A DNA stretch of 64,000 bases from Agathobaculum ammoniilyticum (GTDB lineage: Bacteria; Bacillota; Clostridia; Oscillospirales; Butyricicoccaceae). Each line of letters starts with the position of its first letter. Positions within the stretch are counted from its first letter, which is position 1. This document shows positions 49,565 through 57,240 of the stretch, piece after piece. The position numbers and the translations under genes were made by a program. The notes under the pieces were generated by a model. It was not told the DNA's origin. It searched no databases and saw only the letters and a list, made by a program, of their open reading frames with translations. The DNA is taken from positions 124,001 through 188,000 of the forward strand of contig NZ_JAOQJE010000004.1 of the NCBI RefSeq assembly GCF_025567315.1, in the 5' to 3' direction.

Positions 49565-50153
49565 ACACGTTTGCAGGACTGAGCAGCAGAGGCTGGAGTT
49601 GGCGCCCCTGCAGCGCAGCCTGGACGGTATCCGGAATACGCTCCATGTCCGCCACAAGCGAGCGGGGCTTGGCGTCGGGCGCATCCTGGCGGAAGGGGAC
49701 AAAGTAATAATAGCGGCGGTTGAGCAGCGCGCCGATATTGGCTGCGCTGCCGGAAAGCCCGTCGTTGGTGGATACCGCGAGCACAACCGGCTTGTCGCCG
49801 CGCAGATGGCTTTTAACCGCCATGACGACCGGCGTGTCGGTTACGCTGTGCGCGAGCTTGGCAAGCGTGTTGCCCGTGCAGGGCGCCACGACCAGTACGT
49901 CGAACAGGCCTTTGGGGCCGATCGGCTCCGCGGCCTGGATGGTATCGATCGGCTGGCGGCCGGTCAGGGCAAAGAGCTTGCCGCGCCACATGGCGGCGTC
50001 GCCGAAGCGGGTGTCGAGCTGGGCGGCGTGGAAGGACAGGATCGGCGTGACCTCGCAGCCCTGCCGCACAAGCGTCTGGATGACATCCATCACGCGCGCA
50101 AAGGTGCAGAACGAGCCGGTCAGGGCAAAGCCAATGCGGATCGGAGCGGTCAT
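49563..50153 (-). CDS. dpaB: dipicolinate synthase subunit B
   Basis: A 196-aa flavoprotein-like subunit (SpoVFB) that with DpaA makes dipicolinic acid in the mother cell for export into the spore core. GFALTGSFCTFARVMDVI, DVLVVAPCTGNTLAKLAHSVTDTPVVMAVKSHLR and STNDGLSGSAANIG match the family. Its ATG overlaps the stop of the dpaA 3' segment (ATGA). Full-length and intact, in contrast to dpaA. Confidence 0.93.
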   Translation of the reverse strand: MTAPIRIGFALTGSFCTFARVMDVIQTLVRQGCEVTPILSFHAAQLDTRFGDAAMWRGKLFALTGRQPIDTIQAAEPIGPKGLFDVLVVAPCTGNTLAKLAHSVTDTPVVMAVKSHLRGDKPVVLAVSTNDGLSGSAANIGALLNRRYYYFVPFRQDAPDAKPRSLVADMERIPDTVQAALQGRQLQPLLLSPANV

Positions 50154-50686
50154 AATATGGATTCCTCCTGCAAAATGGTGAGTACCGTATCGTGGATGGC
50201 GCGCGCCGCGGACAGCGGTGCGACCCGTCCCGGGAGGGAGAGCGCGTGCAGCAGCCGGCAGCCGGCCGGCAGCTTCGCGTCCGCGGAGATGCCGCCGGGC
50301 AGGGAAGCCAGATCGATGACCAGGCAGCCGGTGGAAAGGCTGGACAGCTCCGCAGCGCCGAGCACCGGCGCGGGGACAGTGTTGAAAATGAGCTGGAACG
50401 CACTGAGCCGTCCGGCAAGGCTGCGGGTGTCGAGCGCGCGCATGCCATCGGCCTCGATCCTGGCGAAATCCCGCGGGGAACGGGCGGAAACCGTGACGGC
50501 GGCATCCAGCGCGTGCAGCTTATGGGCGAGCAGCGCGCCGATACGCCCATATCCGATGACCAGGCAGGACGCGCCCTGCAGGGTATGCTCGGTCTGTTCC
50601 ATAGCGAGCTGTAGGGCGCCTTCGCAGGTAGGTACATCGTTAGCGGTATAGGCTCCCGCAGGAATACCGGGGGGATACGGCGGCAT
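50150..50686 (-). CDS. dpaA: dipicolinate synthase subunit A, 3' segment of a split gene
   Basis: The C-terminal part of DpaA (SpoVFA). From T20 of this frame (TCEGALQLAMEQTEHTLQG) it aligns with residues after NSIPTVEG of Bacillus SpoVFA, and SCLVIGYGRIGALLAHKL is the Rossmann dinucleotide-binding motif. The first 17 codons from ATG 50686 are element sequence; genuine dpaA coding begins at the core GTACCT (50635-50630). The upstream 132 codons are at 54940-54545 in the same frame. Joining gives 291 aa, close to the 297 aa of B. subtilis. Alone it lacks the N-terminal domain and should be inactive. Confidence 0.9.
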   Translation of the reverse strand: MPPYPPGIPAGAYTANDVPTCEGALQLAMEQTEHTLQGASCLVIGYGRIGALLAHKLHALDAAVTVSARSPRDFARIEADGMRALDTRSLAGRLSAFQLIFNTVPAPVLGAAELSSLSTGCLVIDLASLPGGISADAKLPAGCRLLHALSLPGRVAPLSAARAIHDTVLTILQEESIL

Positions 50687-50712
50687 ATGCTGGCAGGGAG
50701 GAGGGAAACGGT

Positions 50713-50853
50713 ATGCGGATGGAGGAAAAGGAGCGGGAGAACCTGTGCAGGGCGGTCAAGACGGGTCTGCTGAAGAAGCTGCGTGAAGCGGGACAGATCA
50801 ACGAGGCACAGTTGGACCGCGCGCTGGATAAGCTGCGCGCAGGCGAACGGTGA
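50713..50853 (+). CDS. small charged protein (46 aa) coupled to the recombinase
   Basis: A 46-aa frame, MRMEEKERENLCRAVKTGLL onward, rich in Lys/Arg/Glu and predicted helical. GGGAGGAGGG lies about ten bases upstream, and its TGA overlaps the GTG start of the recombinase (GTGA). This strong ribosome binding site and coupling make it a real gene. Its position and charge suit a recombination directionality factor or other helper, but there is no sequence match to support that. Confidence 0.65.
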   Translation: MRMEEKERENLCRAVKTGLLKKLREAGQINEAQLDRALDKLRAGER

Positions 50854-52460
50854 CCGGCGCAAAGCTTCGGGTCGCCGCGTACTGCCGCGTATCGACATCG
50901 CAGGACGACCAGAGGAACTCCCTGGAAAACCAGCGCCGCTATTTCGCGGAGTATATCGGCAGCCAGCCGGACTGGGAGCTGGCGCGGGTGTATGCGGACG
51001 AGGGACTGTCCGGCACCGCCGCGCGCAACCGGCCGGCCTTTCAGCAGATGCTGTCCGCCGCGGAGGAGGGGGAGATCGACCTGATCCTGACCAAGGAGGT
51101 GTCCCGCTTCGCCCGCAACACGGTGGATGCGCTGGCCTGCACGCGGCGGCTCCGGCGGTACGGGGTGGGCGTGGTATTCATCAATGACGGGATCGATACT
51201 CGTCAGAACGACGGCGAGTTCCGCCTGACGATTATGGCGAGCGTGGCGCAGGAGGAAAGCCGCAAGACCTCGGAGCGGGTCAAATGGGGGCAAAGGCGCT
51301 CCATGGAGAACGGCGTGGTGTTCGGGTGCAACAATATCTACGGCTTTTCCCTGCTCCACGGCAGGCTGACGGTGAAGGAGGACGAGGCGGAGGTGATCCG
51401 GCTGGTATACCGCAAATTTCTGAACGAGGGGAAAGGAACCTTTGTGATCGCGCGGGAGCTGTCTGAGTCGGGCGTCGAGCCGCCCCGCGCCAAAGGGAAG
51501 CCGTGGTCCTCCACGATGGTGCTGCGTCTGCTGCGGAATGAAAAATACTGTGGCGACCTGCTGCAGAAAAAGTCGTATACGCCGGATTTCCTGGATCACA
51601 AAAAACAGGTCAATCGGGGGGAGGAGGAGCAGATATACCTGCGCGATCACCACGAGCCGATCGTCCCACGCGCAGTTTTCGAGCAGGCGCAGCAGGAGCT
51701 TGCGCGCCGCGCACCGGCCGGCGCGCAGGGACGGCGCTGCGTCCGCCGGTACTGGTGCTCGGGAAAGCTCATTTGCGCGGCCTGCGGCCGCCGCTTCGTT
51801 CCGCGCCGGCGGCGGCGCGCGGGAGGTGAGGTATACCGGTATTGGGTGTGCGCCGCACGGGGAAGGCACGGCCCGCGGCATACCGATGGACGGGAGACCC
51901 CTGACGGCTGCGATATGCGGATGATGCCTCACCAGGCGCTTTGCACCTGCATGGACGTGGTGGTGGAACGGCTGGGGCTGGACGTCGGCCGGCTGATCCG
52001 CGAGACGGCCGAATTGGTGGAACAGGCGGAGGACGGCGGCGTGCCTGTGGCGTTGGAGCGCCTGCGGGAGCGCAGGCAGCGCGTGCTACAGCGGCGGGGG
52101 GACGCGCTGGACGCATGGCTGGGACACAGCATCACAAAAGAGGAGCTGGACAGCTTGCGCGCGCGTTATGACGCTGCGCTCGCGCGTCTGGACGGGCAGG
52201 AGCGGACGTTGGAGGCACAGTGGCAGGCGGCGCGCACAGGGGATGGCCGGACGGCTCTTCGGGCGTTCCTGGAAACCGAGGCGCTCCGGTGTGAAGCGGT
52301 GTACGGCGAGCTTTTGGAGCAGATGCGCATTGGGGAGGGGGGAGTTCTGGTGCGGCTGCGTGGACTGGCGGTGACGTTCCGGCTGCAATATGCGCCGCCC
52401 AGGCGCGGAGCTGGCCTGCGGCCGGAGGACATACGCTGCACGCTGCTACCGGATACCTAA
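50850..52460 (+). CDS. large serine recombinase
   Basis: A 536-aa site-specific recombinase. The N-terminal resolvase domain (residues 6-150) has the nucleophile serine S15 in AAYCRVSTSQDDQ, and SRFARNTVDAL and the EFRLTIMASVAQEES helix. A recombinase DNA-binding domain covers about 165-275 and a zinc ribbon about 300-352 (LICAACGRRF, YWVCAARG, PDGCDM). A coiled coil at 380-440 and C-terminal region follow, as in SpoIVCA and phage integrases. GTG 50850 overlaps the preceding small gene. It lies beside the dpaA junction and is the obvious enzyme for its excision. Confidence 0.93.
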   Translation: MTGAKLRVAAYCRVSTSQDDQRNSLENQRRYFAEYIGSQPDWELARVYADEGLSGTAARNRPAFQQMLSAAEEGEIDLILTKEVSRFARNTVDALACTRRLRRYGVGVVFINDGIDTRQNDGEFRLTIMASVAQEESRKTSERVKWGQRRSMENGVVFGCNNIYGFSLLHGRLTVKEDEAEVIRLVYRKFLNEGKGTFVIARELSESGVEPPRAKGKPWSSTMVLRLLRNEKYCGDLLQKKSYTPDFLDHKKQVNRGEEEQIYLRDHHEPIVPRAVFEQAQQELARRAPAGAQGRRCVRRYWCSGKLICAACGRRFVPRRRRRAGGEVYRYWVCAARGRHGPRHTDGRETPDGCDMRMMPHQALCTCMDVVVERLGLDVGRLIRETAELVEQAEDGGVPVALERLRERRQRVLQRRGDALDAWLGHSITKEELDSLRARYDAALARLDGQERTLEAQWQAARTGDGRTALRAFLETEALRCEAVYGELLEQMRIGEGGVLVRLRGLAVTFRLQYAPPRRGAGLRPEDIRCTLLPDT

Positions 52461-52471
52461 TGCAAAAAATA

Positions 52472-52507
52472 AGAGCGGGTTTCCGCCTTGCGGAAACCCG
52501 CTCTTTC
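52472..52507 (+). terminator. terminator of the recombinase gene
   Basis: AGAGCGGGTTTCCGC pairs with GCGGAAACCCGCTCT across CTT, then TTTCT. Confidence 0.85.
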
Positions 52508-52550
52508 TGTCCGCGCCGCCCTGCCGCAGACGGAAGTCAGGGGATAGTTT

Positions 52551-52567
52551 TGTCGATTTGTGTCGAT
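52551..52567 (+). promoter_or_regulatory. tandem 0A-box-like repeats upstream of the Spo0A-like gene
   Basis: TGTCGAT occurs at 52551-52557 and again at 52561-52567, a 10-bp period (one helical turn). Each matches six of seven bases of the Spo0A box TGTCGAA. They lie 118-134 bp upstream of a gene with a Spo0A DNA-binding domain, suggesting auto- or cross-regulation. Confidence 0.55.
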
Positions 52568-52684
52568 ATTTTGAGAAAAATAAATCTTTTTGGCACTTGA
52601 ACCAATGGAAGAGATATGTAAAAATATAGAACAGAGAAATATAAGGCCGAAAAACAGGAAAGTGGCCATAGGAGAAGATCAAAG

Positions 52685-53443
52685 ATGGCGGATGAAAAAC
52701 AAAAGCTCCGCGTTTTGCTGGCCTGTGCGGACAGCGAGCTTTCCCGATATGTCGCGCGCCGTTTGCCGGAGAACGGGAAGATCGAGCTAGCCGGATGGAC
52801 CGAGGATGGGGCGCGGGCGCTGGAACTGTATCGCGATACGCGGCCCGGGCTGGTTGTGCTGGATACCGATCTGTTCCATGTGGATGGGCTGACGGTGGCT
52901 TCCCGCATTCGGGAGCAGGGCGGGAAAGAGACGATTCTTCTGCTCAGCGCGTTCCAAGGGGCACAGGTGCTTGCCGAATGCAACGTGCTGTCCATCGATT
53001 ATATGATGCGCAAGCCGCTGAAGGAGGACGCGCTGTACGACCATATCCGGCTGTGGGCGGCAGGCATGGAGGAACGGGAAAAGGAATTATCCGAGGAAAC
53101 CCGCTTCCGGAAGCAGGTGGACCAGGTGTTTAAGGCTTTTGACCTGCGCACCGATTCCAAGGGCTACGCCTATACGGTCGACGCGGTCTGCGCCTGCCGG
53201 CGGAAGAACAGCGGCCTGACCAAGGAGATCTATCCGGCGATCGCGCGCAAACGCGACACAACGCCGGCAAATGTGGAGCGGGACATCCGGTATACGGTCA
53301 AAAAGATCTGGAAAGACTGCGAGGCGTCCGTGCTGGAACGGTATTTTGGCGAGATGGCGGTCAGGATGCGGGGCAGAATCAGCAACGGACGCTTTATCAA
53401 GGCGATCCTGGACTATCTGAGCCGACAGGACGAAGAGGGGTAA
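52685..53443 (+). CDS. Spo0A-like response regulator
   Basis: A 252-aa regulator. Residues 8-125 are a receiver: D60 (VVLDTDLFHVDG) is the likely phosphoacceptor, S88 and K110 complete the site, but the first pocket acidic residue is alanine (LLACADSE). Residues 145-247 resemble the Spo0A DNA-binding domain: KGYAYTVDAV, LTKEIYPAIARKRDTTPANVERDIRYTVKKIW, and FGEM...GRISNGRFIKAILDYL. It is too divergent at key positions to be the housekeeping Spo0A, so I call it a paralogue. It is carried inside the dpaA intervening element and would be lost on excision. ATG 52685 follows AGGAGAAGATCAAAG. Confidence 0.82.
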   Translation: MADEKQKLRVLLACADSELSRYVARRLPENGKIELAGWTEDGARALELYRDTRPGLVVLDTDLFHVDGLTVASRIREQGGKETILLLSAFQGAQVLAECNVLSIDYMMRKPLKEDALYDHIRLWAAGMEEREKELSEETRFRKQVDQVFKAFDLRTDSKGYAYTVDAVCACRRKNSGLTKEIYPAIARKRDTTPANVERDIRYTVKKIWKDCEASVLERYFGEMAVRMRGRISNGRFIKAILDYLSRQDEEG

Positions 53444-53555
53444 CGCAAAAACAGGTCGTTTCGGACGCGCCTTTGCTTAACTTCCGGCGGCCGCTGTGGT
53501 ATACTATACCTGCAGCGGGCCTGCTGCGCATTTTTCAGTTAAGGTGGGGGCGTAA

Positions 53556-54458
53556 ATGTCTGGAACGGAACAACAGGGAAAGCAGGGGGGATTGGAACGG
53601 GGGCAGTCCTGGGGGGAGCAGCTCAGGCGGCTGCTGTTGATTGTGGCGGCGTCCGTGGTGATGGCGGTCAACATTAAAAGCTTTGTGGACGCGGGCGGCC
53701 TGTTTCCCGGCGGCTTCAATGGGCTGACGCTGCTCATCCAGCGCAGCGCGCAGCAGTTTGCCGGTGTTTCCCTGCCGTTTACCGCAATCAACCTGCTCCT
53801 CAACGTGGTTCCGGCAGTGGTCAGCTTCCGGCTGATCGGGAAGCGCTTTACGCTGTATTCCTGCCTGATGATCGCGTTGACGAGCGTGCTGACCGACCTG
53901 ATCCCTTCCATGCCGTTGACCAACGATGTGCTGCTGGTCTGTATTTTCGGCGGCATTGTTAACGGCTTGGCGATCAGCCTGTGCCTGTTGGGGCGCGCGA
54001 CCAGCGGGGGGACGGACTTCATCTCCGTGGCGCTGAGCGAGCGGCTCGGCGTGGACGCGTGGAATTACATCTTTTTTGCCAACTGCGGGATGCTGGCCGT
54101 GGCCGGCCTGCTGTTCGGCTGGGATAAGGCGCTGTATTCGATCATTTTCCAGTTTGCCTCCACGCAGGTTGTGCATATGCTCGACCCGCGCTTTAAGCGG
54201 ACCACGCTGTTCATCATTTCCAATCGGGCGCAGGAGGTATACGAACAGATCAAGGATACGACGCATCACGGGGCGACGCTGTTCCACGGAACCGGCCTGT
54301 ATAACGGCGAGGAGCGGGATATGCTGTATTCGGTCATCGCGGGCGATCAGGTCAAGCAGATCACCCGCGTCGTGCGCGATATCGACCCCCATGCGTTTAT
54401 CAATATCCTGAAAACCGACCAAGTGGCGGGCAATTTTTACCGCCGGCCGCACGATTAA
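53556..54458 (+). CDS. YitT family membrane protein
   Basis: A 300-aa protein with five to six N-terminal transmembrane helices and a C-terminal cytoplasmic DUF2179 domain (about 215-290, KRTTLFIISNRAQEVYEQI and ERDMLYSVI). VDAGGLFPGGFNGLTLLIQ and GGTDFISVALSERLG are family patterns. Function of YitT proteins is unclear. A TATACT box lies at 53497-53502. It is inside the element, next to the dpaA 5' junction, and is transcribed toward it. ATG 53556 follows TAAGGTGGGGGCGTAA. Confidence 0.88.
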   Translation: MSGTEQQGKQGGLERGQSWGEQLRRLLLIVAASVVMAVNIKSFVDAGGLFPGGFNGLTLLIQRSAQQFAGVSLPFTAINLLLNVVPAVVSFRLIGKRFTLYSCLMIALTSVLTDLIPSMPLTNDVLLVCIFGGIVNGLAISLCLLGRATSGGTDFISVALSERLGVDAWNYIFFANCGMLAVAGLLFGWDKALYSIIFQFASTQVVHMLDPRFKRTTLFIISNRAQEVYEQIKDTTHHGATLFHGTGLYNGEERDMLYSVIAGDQVKQITRVVRDIDPHAFINILKTDQVAGNFYRRPHD

Positions 54459-54467
54459 AACGGAAGG

Positions 54468-54504
54468 GCAGCCCCGGGCGCAGCGATGCGCTTGGGGCTG
54501 CTTT
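54468..54504 (+). terminator. terminator of the YitT gene
   Basis: GCAGCCCC pairs with GGGGCTGC and an inner GCGC pairs with GCGC; only TTT follows. It protects the dpaA 5' segment from convergent transcription. Confidence 0.6.
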
Positions 54505-54940
54505 ACTGTTCGCGGCGGCGAACCGGCCTATAACCAAAGGAAACAGGTACCGCGTTGCGTATCGCAAGCTCGTCGCGGGATAAGTAGTCCAGAAGGCGCA
54601 GGTCGTTCTGCACGGCGCGGGCGTGTACCCAGAACGGGACCGAGCCGGCAAGGGCAAGCGTACCCGCCGGAATCGCGTCCAGGATATCCGCGAGCGGGTG
54701 CGGGGCGTTGGAGAGCGGGGCGTTGAGTTGAGCGTCGCCATGCTGGATGGGAAGCGGCAGGATCACCGCCTGTACGTCCGCAAAGCCGGCGCGGGGGTCG
54801 CTGACAGCGGCGCAGCCCTCGACGGGGCGCCGTTCAAGCGCATAGGTGCGCACCGTGTGGCCGTCGGCGCGCAGCAGGGAGGCCAGATAAGCCTGCCGTA
54901 CGTCGCCGCCGACGACCGCAAGGGTCGCCGATTGATTCAT
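54503..54940 (-). CDS. dpaA: dipicolinate synthase subunit A, 5' segment of a split gene
   Basis: A 145-codon frame whose first 132 codons are the N-terminal domain of DpaA (SpoVFA): LAVVGGDVRQAYLASLLRADGH is the family start, VILPLPI and LLDYLSRDELAIRNAVP follow. After GTA CCT (54550-54545) the reading continues for 13 element-derived codons to a stop at 54505-54503. The true continuation is at 50629 downwards. ATG 54940 follows GAAGGAGG. Upstream is a candidate sigma-K-type -10 element. Excision of the element is needed for a working enzyme. Confidence 0.9.
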   Translation of the reverse strand: MNQSATLAVVGGDVRQAYLASLLRADGHTVRTYALERRPVEGCAAVSDPRAGFADVQAVILPLPIQHGDAQLNAPLSNAPHPLADILDAIPAGTLALAGSVPFWVHARAVQNDLRLLDYLSRDELAIRNAVPVSFGYRPVRRREQ

Positions 54941-54960
54941 AAGAAAAACCTCCTTCAGGG

Positions 54961-54969
54961 CAGTCTATG
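54961..54969 (-). promoter_or_regulatory. candidate sigma-K-type -10 of dpaA
   Basis: On the minus strand CATAGACTG resembles the sigma-K -10 CATANNNTA, with AC pairs at the expected -35 distance. It fits late mother-cell expression of spoVF genes, but the motif is short. Confidence 0.35.
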
Positions 54970-55006
54970 CCAGCGGGGGAGGCGTTGTTATCCCGTGCGG
55001 GGCAGG

Positions 55007-55036
55007 AAAAACGGCCTGTCCCGTGGGATAGGCCGC
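55007..55036 (-). terminator. terminator of degV
   Basis: On the minus strand CGGCCTATCCC pairs with GGGACAGGCCG (one mismatch), then TTTTT. Confidence 0.75.
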
Positions 55037-55041
55037 AGCGC

Positions 55042-55911
55042 TTATTCCGGTTTTCTGTCGCCGCCAAAGAAAAAGGCGGTCAGCACGCCAGGGCCGGTGT
55101 GCGAGCCGATGACCGTGCCGATGTAGCGGATGTCCGAGCGGACGCCGTGCGCGTCGAGCAGCGCGGCAAGTTGGCGGGCGTCTTCCAGACAGTCGCCGTG
55201 GCAGATGCGCACAACCTGGTTCCGGTCGGTCATCTCGCGCAGCGTCCGTTCCGCGAGGTAGGAAATAGATTTCTGCCGGCCGCGGATCTTGCAGCCGACG
55301 TCGAGTTTACCCGCATTGTCAACCCAGATGACCGGCTTGATGCCAAGCAGCCCGCCAACCACGGCCGAGGTCTTGCTCAGCCGCCCGCCGCGGTGCAGGT
55401 GGCCCAGGTCGTTGACCGTGATCAGATGGATCACATGCAGCCGCATCTGCTCCACCGCGGCGGCAGTCACCTCGATGGTGCATCCGCTGTCGCGCATTTC
55501 ACGGGCTTTATCGACCAGCAGGTATTCGCCGCCGGTCGCGGAGAGGGAGTCGATGCAGATGATTTTGCGCGCGGGGAAAAGCGGGGCAAGCTCGTCGCGT
55601 GCCATGCAGCCCGCGTGGAACGTACCCGAAAGGCCGGAGGAAAAGCCGATGTACAGCACGTCCTGCCCGGCTTCCAACGCGGTGCGGAAAAGGGTTAGAA
55701 ACGTTTCCAGCTTTGCCTGAGAGGTGACGGGCAGTTTCCCCTCCCGCAGCAGGTCGTAAAACTGGTGGAATGAAACGGTCTGCCCACAGTCCTCCTCAAT
55801 GGTGCGCCCGTCAATCGTAAATGCGAGCGGCGCGCAGCCAATGTCGTTCTGTGAAAAGTAGGCGGCGGTCTCATCGATGGTCGAATCGGTGATAAGAGCG
55901 AATGGATACAT
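55042..55911 (-). CDS. DegV family fatty-acid-binding protein
   Basis: A 289-aa protein of the DegV/FakB family, which presents fatty acids to a FakA-type kinase. FALITDSTIDETAAYF is the N-terminal signature, SQAKLETF and GFSSGLSGTFHAG line the fatty acid head-group site, and LGHLHRGGRLSK is conserved. No FakA is in the window. It is 27 bp downstream of the M24 peptidase gene on the same strand and separated from dpaA by a terminator. Confidence 0.88.
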   Translation of the reverse strand: MYPFALITDSTIDETAAYFSQNDIGCAPLAFTIDGRTIEEDCGQTVSFHQFYDLLREGKLPVTSQAKLETFLTLFRTALEAGQDVLYIGFSSGLSGTFHAGCMARDELAPLFPARKIICIDSLSATGGEYLLVDKAREMRDSGCTIEVTAAAVEQMRLHVIHLITVNDLGHLHRGGRLSKTSAVVGGLLGIKPVIWVDNAGKLDVGCKIRGRQKSISYLAERTLREMTDRNQVVRICHGDCLEDARQLAALLDAHGVRSDIRYIGTVIGSHTGPGVLTAFFFGGDRKPE

Positions 55912-55938
55912 AGCAGAACTCCTTGCTTTGCGGCCGGA

Positions 55939-57138
55939 TCAGCCGTTGATTTCAAAGGGGGTGTCGCACGCGCCGGTTAGCGAGCGGGCGGGACCGTCGG
56001 AGACGACCTCGTAGGTATTTTCGCAGCCAACCAGACCGACCCCCTCCAGGGCGATCTTTGGCTCGACCGCGAACGTCATGCCGGCGCGGATCGGCTCGTC
56101 GAAGCCCCTGGCGAGGACGGGCGATTCGTCCATAGTCAGGCCGATCGAGTGTCCGAAGAACCTGCAGCCGCTCATAAAGCCCGCGCGGAACGCGGGGTCA
56201 ACGCAGGCGCACAGCTTGCCATATACCTCGGATGGCACCGAACCGGGGCGCAGCATGGCGGCAGCCTCGTTCTCGAGGAATACACATTGTTCGCGCGCGG
56301 CACGGATCAGCTTGCTCTGTGGATGCTTGGAGAGGGAACCGTAGAAAAACACAATGCTTTTATCCGTATGGTAGCCCCGATAGCCGTTCGGTATGTCAAG
56401 CAGCACAATATCGCCCTCGCGCAGGCGCCGCTCGGAGGAGCCGATGGATTTCATGGCGATACAGGTGCCGGCCGTACCGGTGGGGCTGTCCAGACCGCAG
56501 CCGGCCAGACTGTTTTCACTGAAGCTGGCTACGCCGAGCACATCGTCTGCAATCGCCTGGTTGAAGCGGGAAATACCCATCGAACCTCGCTCGAGCAGAA
56601 CCGTGCTGACCTCGCTGCACAGCCGCGCCTCGCTAATGCCATCCCGCAGCAGGACGGGGGCGATCTCCTCCAGCGCGAAGCGGTGCAGGGCGCCGGACTG
56701 GCGCATGCAGTCCAGCTCATAGGCGCTTTTGACGGCCCGCAGGCCTGCGAGGACGCCGTCCACTGGCTGCGGCTGCGTAAAGGGTAAATATTTCTGCAAC
56801 ATAGAAAGTTTTTGCAGCGTCATGGTGCGCGCGGCGACATAGACACGGTCGGGGATGGCGGGGAACGCCTCCGCAACCGTGCGGAAGCTGCTCAGCGGAC
56901 GGATATCCGCAAAAGCGGATTCGCGTTTGGCACATTCGAATGAACGGCGGACGAACAGCACCGCTTGGTCGGGCGTGACGATGAGCGCGCCATCCTGCAT
57001 GGTGCCGGTGAAGTAATAAAGATCGATCTTGTTGTCCAGAATGGTCATGGACCACGCGGGATCGTGCTGTGCCAATGCTGCGCGCAGTCGGGAAAGGCGG
57101 GCGTTCAGCTCGCCGGCAGGCACGGGGGTATGTGGCAT
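55939..57138 (-). CDS. M24 family metallopeptidase (Xaa-Pro aminopeptidase-like)
   Basis: A 399-aa pita-bread-fold peptidase. Residues 1-145 are the creatinase-like N-domain; the catalytic domain has the five metal ligands: two Asp in VLLDIPNGYRGYHTDKS, His in FFGHSIGLTMDE, Glu in AVEPKIAL and Glu in GCENTYEV. Cleavage of N-terminal Xaa-Pro bonds is likely but creatinase-type activity is not excluded. Start ATG 57138 with GGAAGGAACACAA upstream. Confidence 0.87.
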   Translation of the reverse strand: MPHTPVPAGELNARLSRLRAALAQHDPAWSMTILDNKIDLYYFTGTMQDGALIVTPDQAVLFVRRSFECAKRESAFADIRPLSSFRTVAEAFPAIPDRVYVAARTMTLQKLSMLQKYLPFTQPQPVDGVLAGLRAVKSAYELDCMRQSGALHRFALEEIAPVLLRDGISEARLCSEVSTVLLERGSMGISRFNQAIADDVLGVASFSENSLAGCGLDSPTGTAGTCIAMKSIGSSERRLREGDIVLLDIPNGYRGYHTDKSIVFFYGSLSKHPQSKLIRAAREQCVFLENEAAAMLRPGSVPSEVYGKLCACVDPAFRAGFMSGCRFFGHSIGLTMDESPVLARGFDEPIRAGMTFAVEPKIALEGVGLVGCENTYEVVSDGPARSLTGACDTPFEING

Positions 57139-57240
57139 TTGTGTTCCTTCCTTTGCTTATGTTGGTTCTGGGGTGATGCGGGCCAGCGGCATGCCTTACG
57201 GCGGCGAAGATACACGCATGGGAAAAAGGCGGCTCGGCCG

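Larger units (their letters stand above)
50630..54550. mobile_element. 3.9-kb intervening element in dpaA with serine recombinase (skin-like)
   Basis: Bounded by direct AGGTAC repeats (50630-50635 and 54545-54550) that occupy the same codon pair (Val-Pro, read on the minus strand) in both dpaA halves. Excision between them removes 3,915 bp and restores dpaA in frame. Inside are TATAGGC (50647-50653) and GCCTATA (54526-54532), which become inverted repeats around the core in the excised circle. Cargo, all on the plus strand: 46-aa ORF, large serine recombinase, Spo0A-like regulator, YitT protein. Known analogues interrupt sigK and other late sporulation genes. Confidence 0.87.

Noticed and set aside
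50150..50686. Reading the dpaA 3' segment as a complete short protein from ATG 50686
   Set aside because: The first 17 codons are element sequence, there is no ribosome binding site, and the essential N-terminal domain lies at 54940-54545.
50684..50691. CATATGCT upstream of the 46-aa gene as a sigma-E -10 element
   Set aside because: Only a partial match and the -35 is unconvincing; kept as a thought, not a feature.
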